Below, piece by piece: positions 63,859 to 64,000 of a stretch of 64,000 bases of DNA. Under the pieces are notes generated by a model. That model saw only the letters and a program-made list of their open reading frames with translations. It did no database searches and had not been told where the DNA came from. Numbering within the stretch: position 1 is the first letter of the stretch; each line of letters starts with the position of its first letter. The translations under genes and the position numbers were made by a program. Origin of the DNA: Vulcanimicrobiota bacterium (GTDB lineage Bacteria > Vulcanimicrobiota > Xenobia > Xenobiales > JADMJV01); the NCBI GenBank assembly GCA_019637395.1, contig JAHBVR010000011.1, forward strand, positions 264,076 to 328,075, in the 5' to 3' direction.

Positions 63859-64000
63859 ATGAATATGAATTGGCTAAAGCAACTTAGAAAAGACACTAAA
63901 CAAACGGAGCTCTCGCGCCGTACCGGCATCCCCAGACAGCGCCTGTGCAAGATCGAAAATGGTGCCGCGCTGCCCACCAAAGCGCAAAGTAACGCGCTGG
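63859..64000 (+). CDS. XRE-family helix-turn-helix regulator, N-terminal fragment
   Basis: The first 47 residues are in the window: NWLKQLRKDTKQTELSRRTG, then IPRQRLCKIENGAALPTKAQ, a typical lambda-repressor-like HTH. The gene runs off the end of the window. Upstream direct repeats (11-bp period) and a dyad are likely binding sites. Confidence 0.85.
   Translation, partial: MNMNWLKQLRKDTKQTELSRRTGIPRQRLCKIENGAALPTKAQSNAL

Overview
The window is GC-rich, densely coded chromosomal DNA from a diderm (Gram-negative type) bacterium. It carries a TolC-family outer-membrane channel, a periplasmic adaptor, two lipoproteins with lipoboxes and a LolD/MacB-type ATPase. GTG and TTG starts are frequent, and neighbouring genes often overlap by 4 bp. 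Nothing here fixes the phylum. The long RecG (about 794 aa, as in cyanobacteria-like lineages) and the many unrecognised proteins suggest a poorly sampled, deep-branching group, but that is inference. No tRNA, rRNA, CRISPR array, insertion sequence or prophage was seen.

Layout: 1-4.7 kb is a housekeeping run (end of plsX, recG, rsmD, a GGCT-like gene, thiN, a PilZ protein). 4.9-14.9 kb is signalling and protein turnover: an HPt gene and CHASE3 hybrid kinase, a possible 49-aa gene, a Gly-rich repeat protein, an M14 carboxypeptidase, a HerA-like ATPase and a second hybrid kinase. 15-18 kb is a divergent pair of unrelated peptidases (clostripain C11 and an HExxH enzyme). 18-27.7 kb is mixed metabolism: hemB, an FMN 2-hydroxy acid oxidase, pepT, an MBL-fold enzyme and several unknowns, with two decayed genes. 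28-31.2 kb is a MerR regulator coupled to a VIT/vWA protein behind a near-consensus promoter with a perfect dyad operator. 31.2-33.6 kb holds three unrecognised genes flanked by copies of one repeat in inverted orientation.

33.6-45.2 kb is the most coherent block, a full purine degradation locus. On the minus strand are uraH, puuD and a single-chain xanthine dehydrogenase, followed by a translationally coupled HD-domain protein and a small unknown. On the plus strand are puuE, uraD, allA, allantoicase and a CitE-like DUF6986 aldolase. The two arms diverge from a 40-bp intergenic region. Together they convert hypoxanthine/xanthine through urate and allantoin to glyoxylate and urea.

45.3-58.8 kb is envelope biology: a secreted repetitive protein with a GlyGly-CTERM-like tail, a GT4 glycosyltransferase with a Stealth sugar-phosphate transferase, an FtsX-type permease, a DUF2079 membrane protein with a PD40 propeller, then adaptor, ABC ATPase and TolC genes and a lone receiver. 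The permease is separated from the rest of its presumed exporter by about 3.2 kb containing a decayed nucleotidyltransferase and two opposite-strand genes. 58.8-61.2 kb is a Crp-family regulator divergent from a CHASE2 adenylate/guanylate cyclase. The window ends with a Big2/propeller lipoprotein, a coiled-coil peptide, OsmC, an unknown and a truncated XRE regulator.

Several genes lack a Shine-Dalgarno sequence and instead have a TANNNT -10-like box 6-9 nt before the start codon, which suggests frequent leaderless transcription in this organism.
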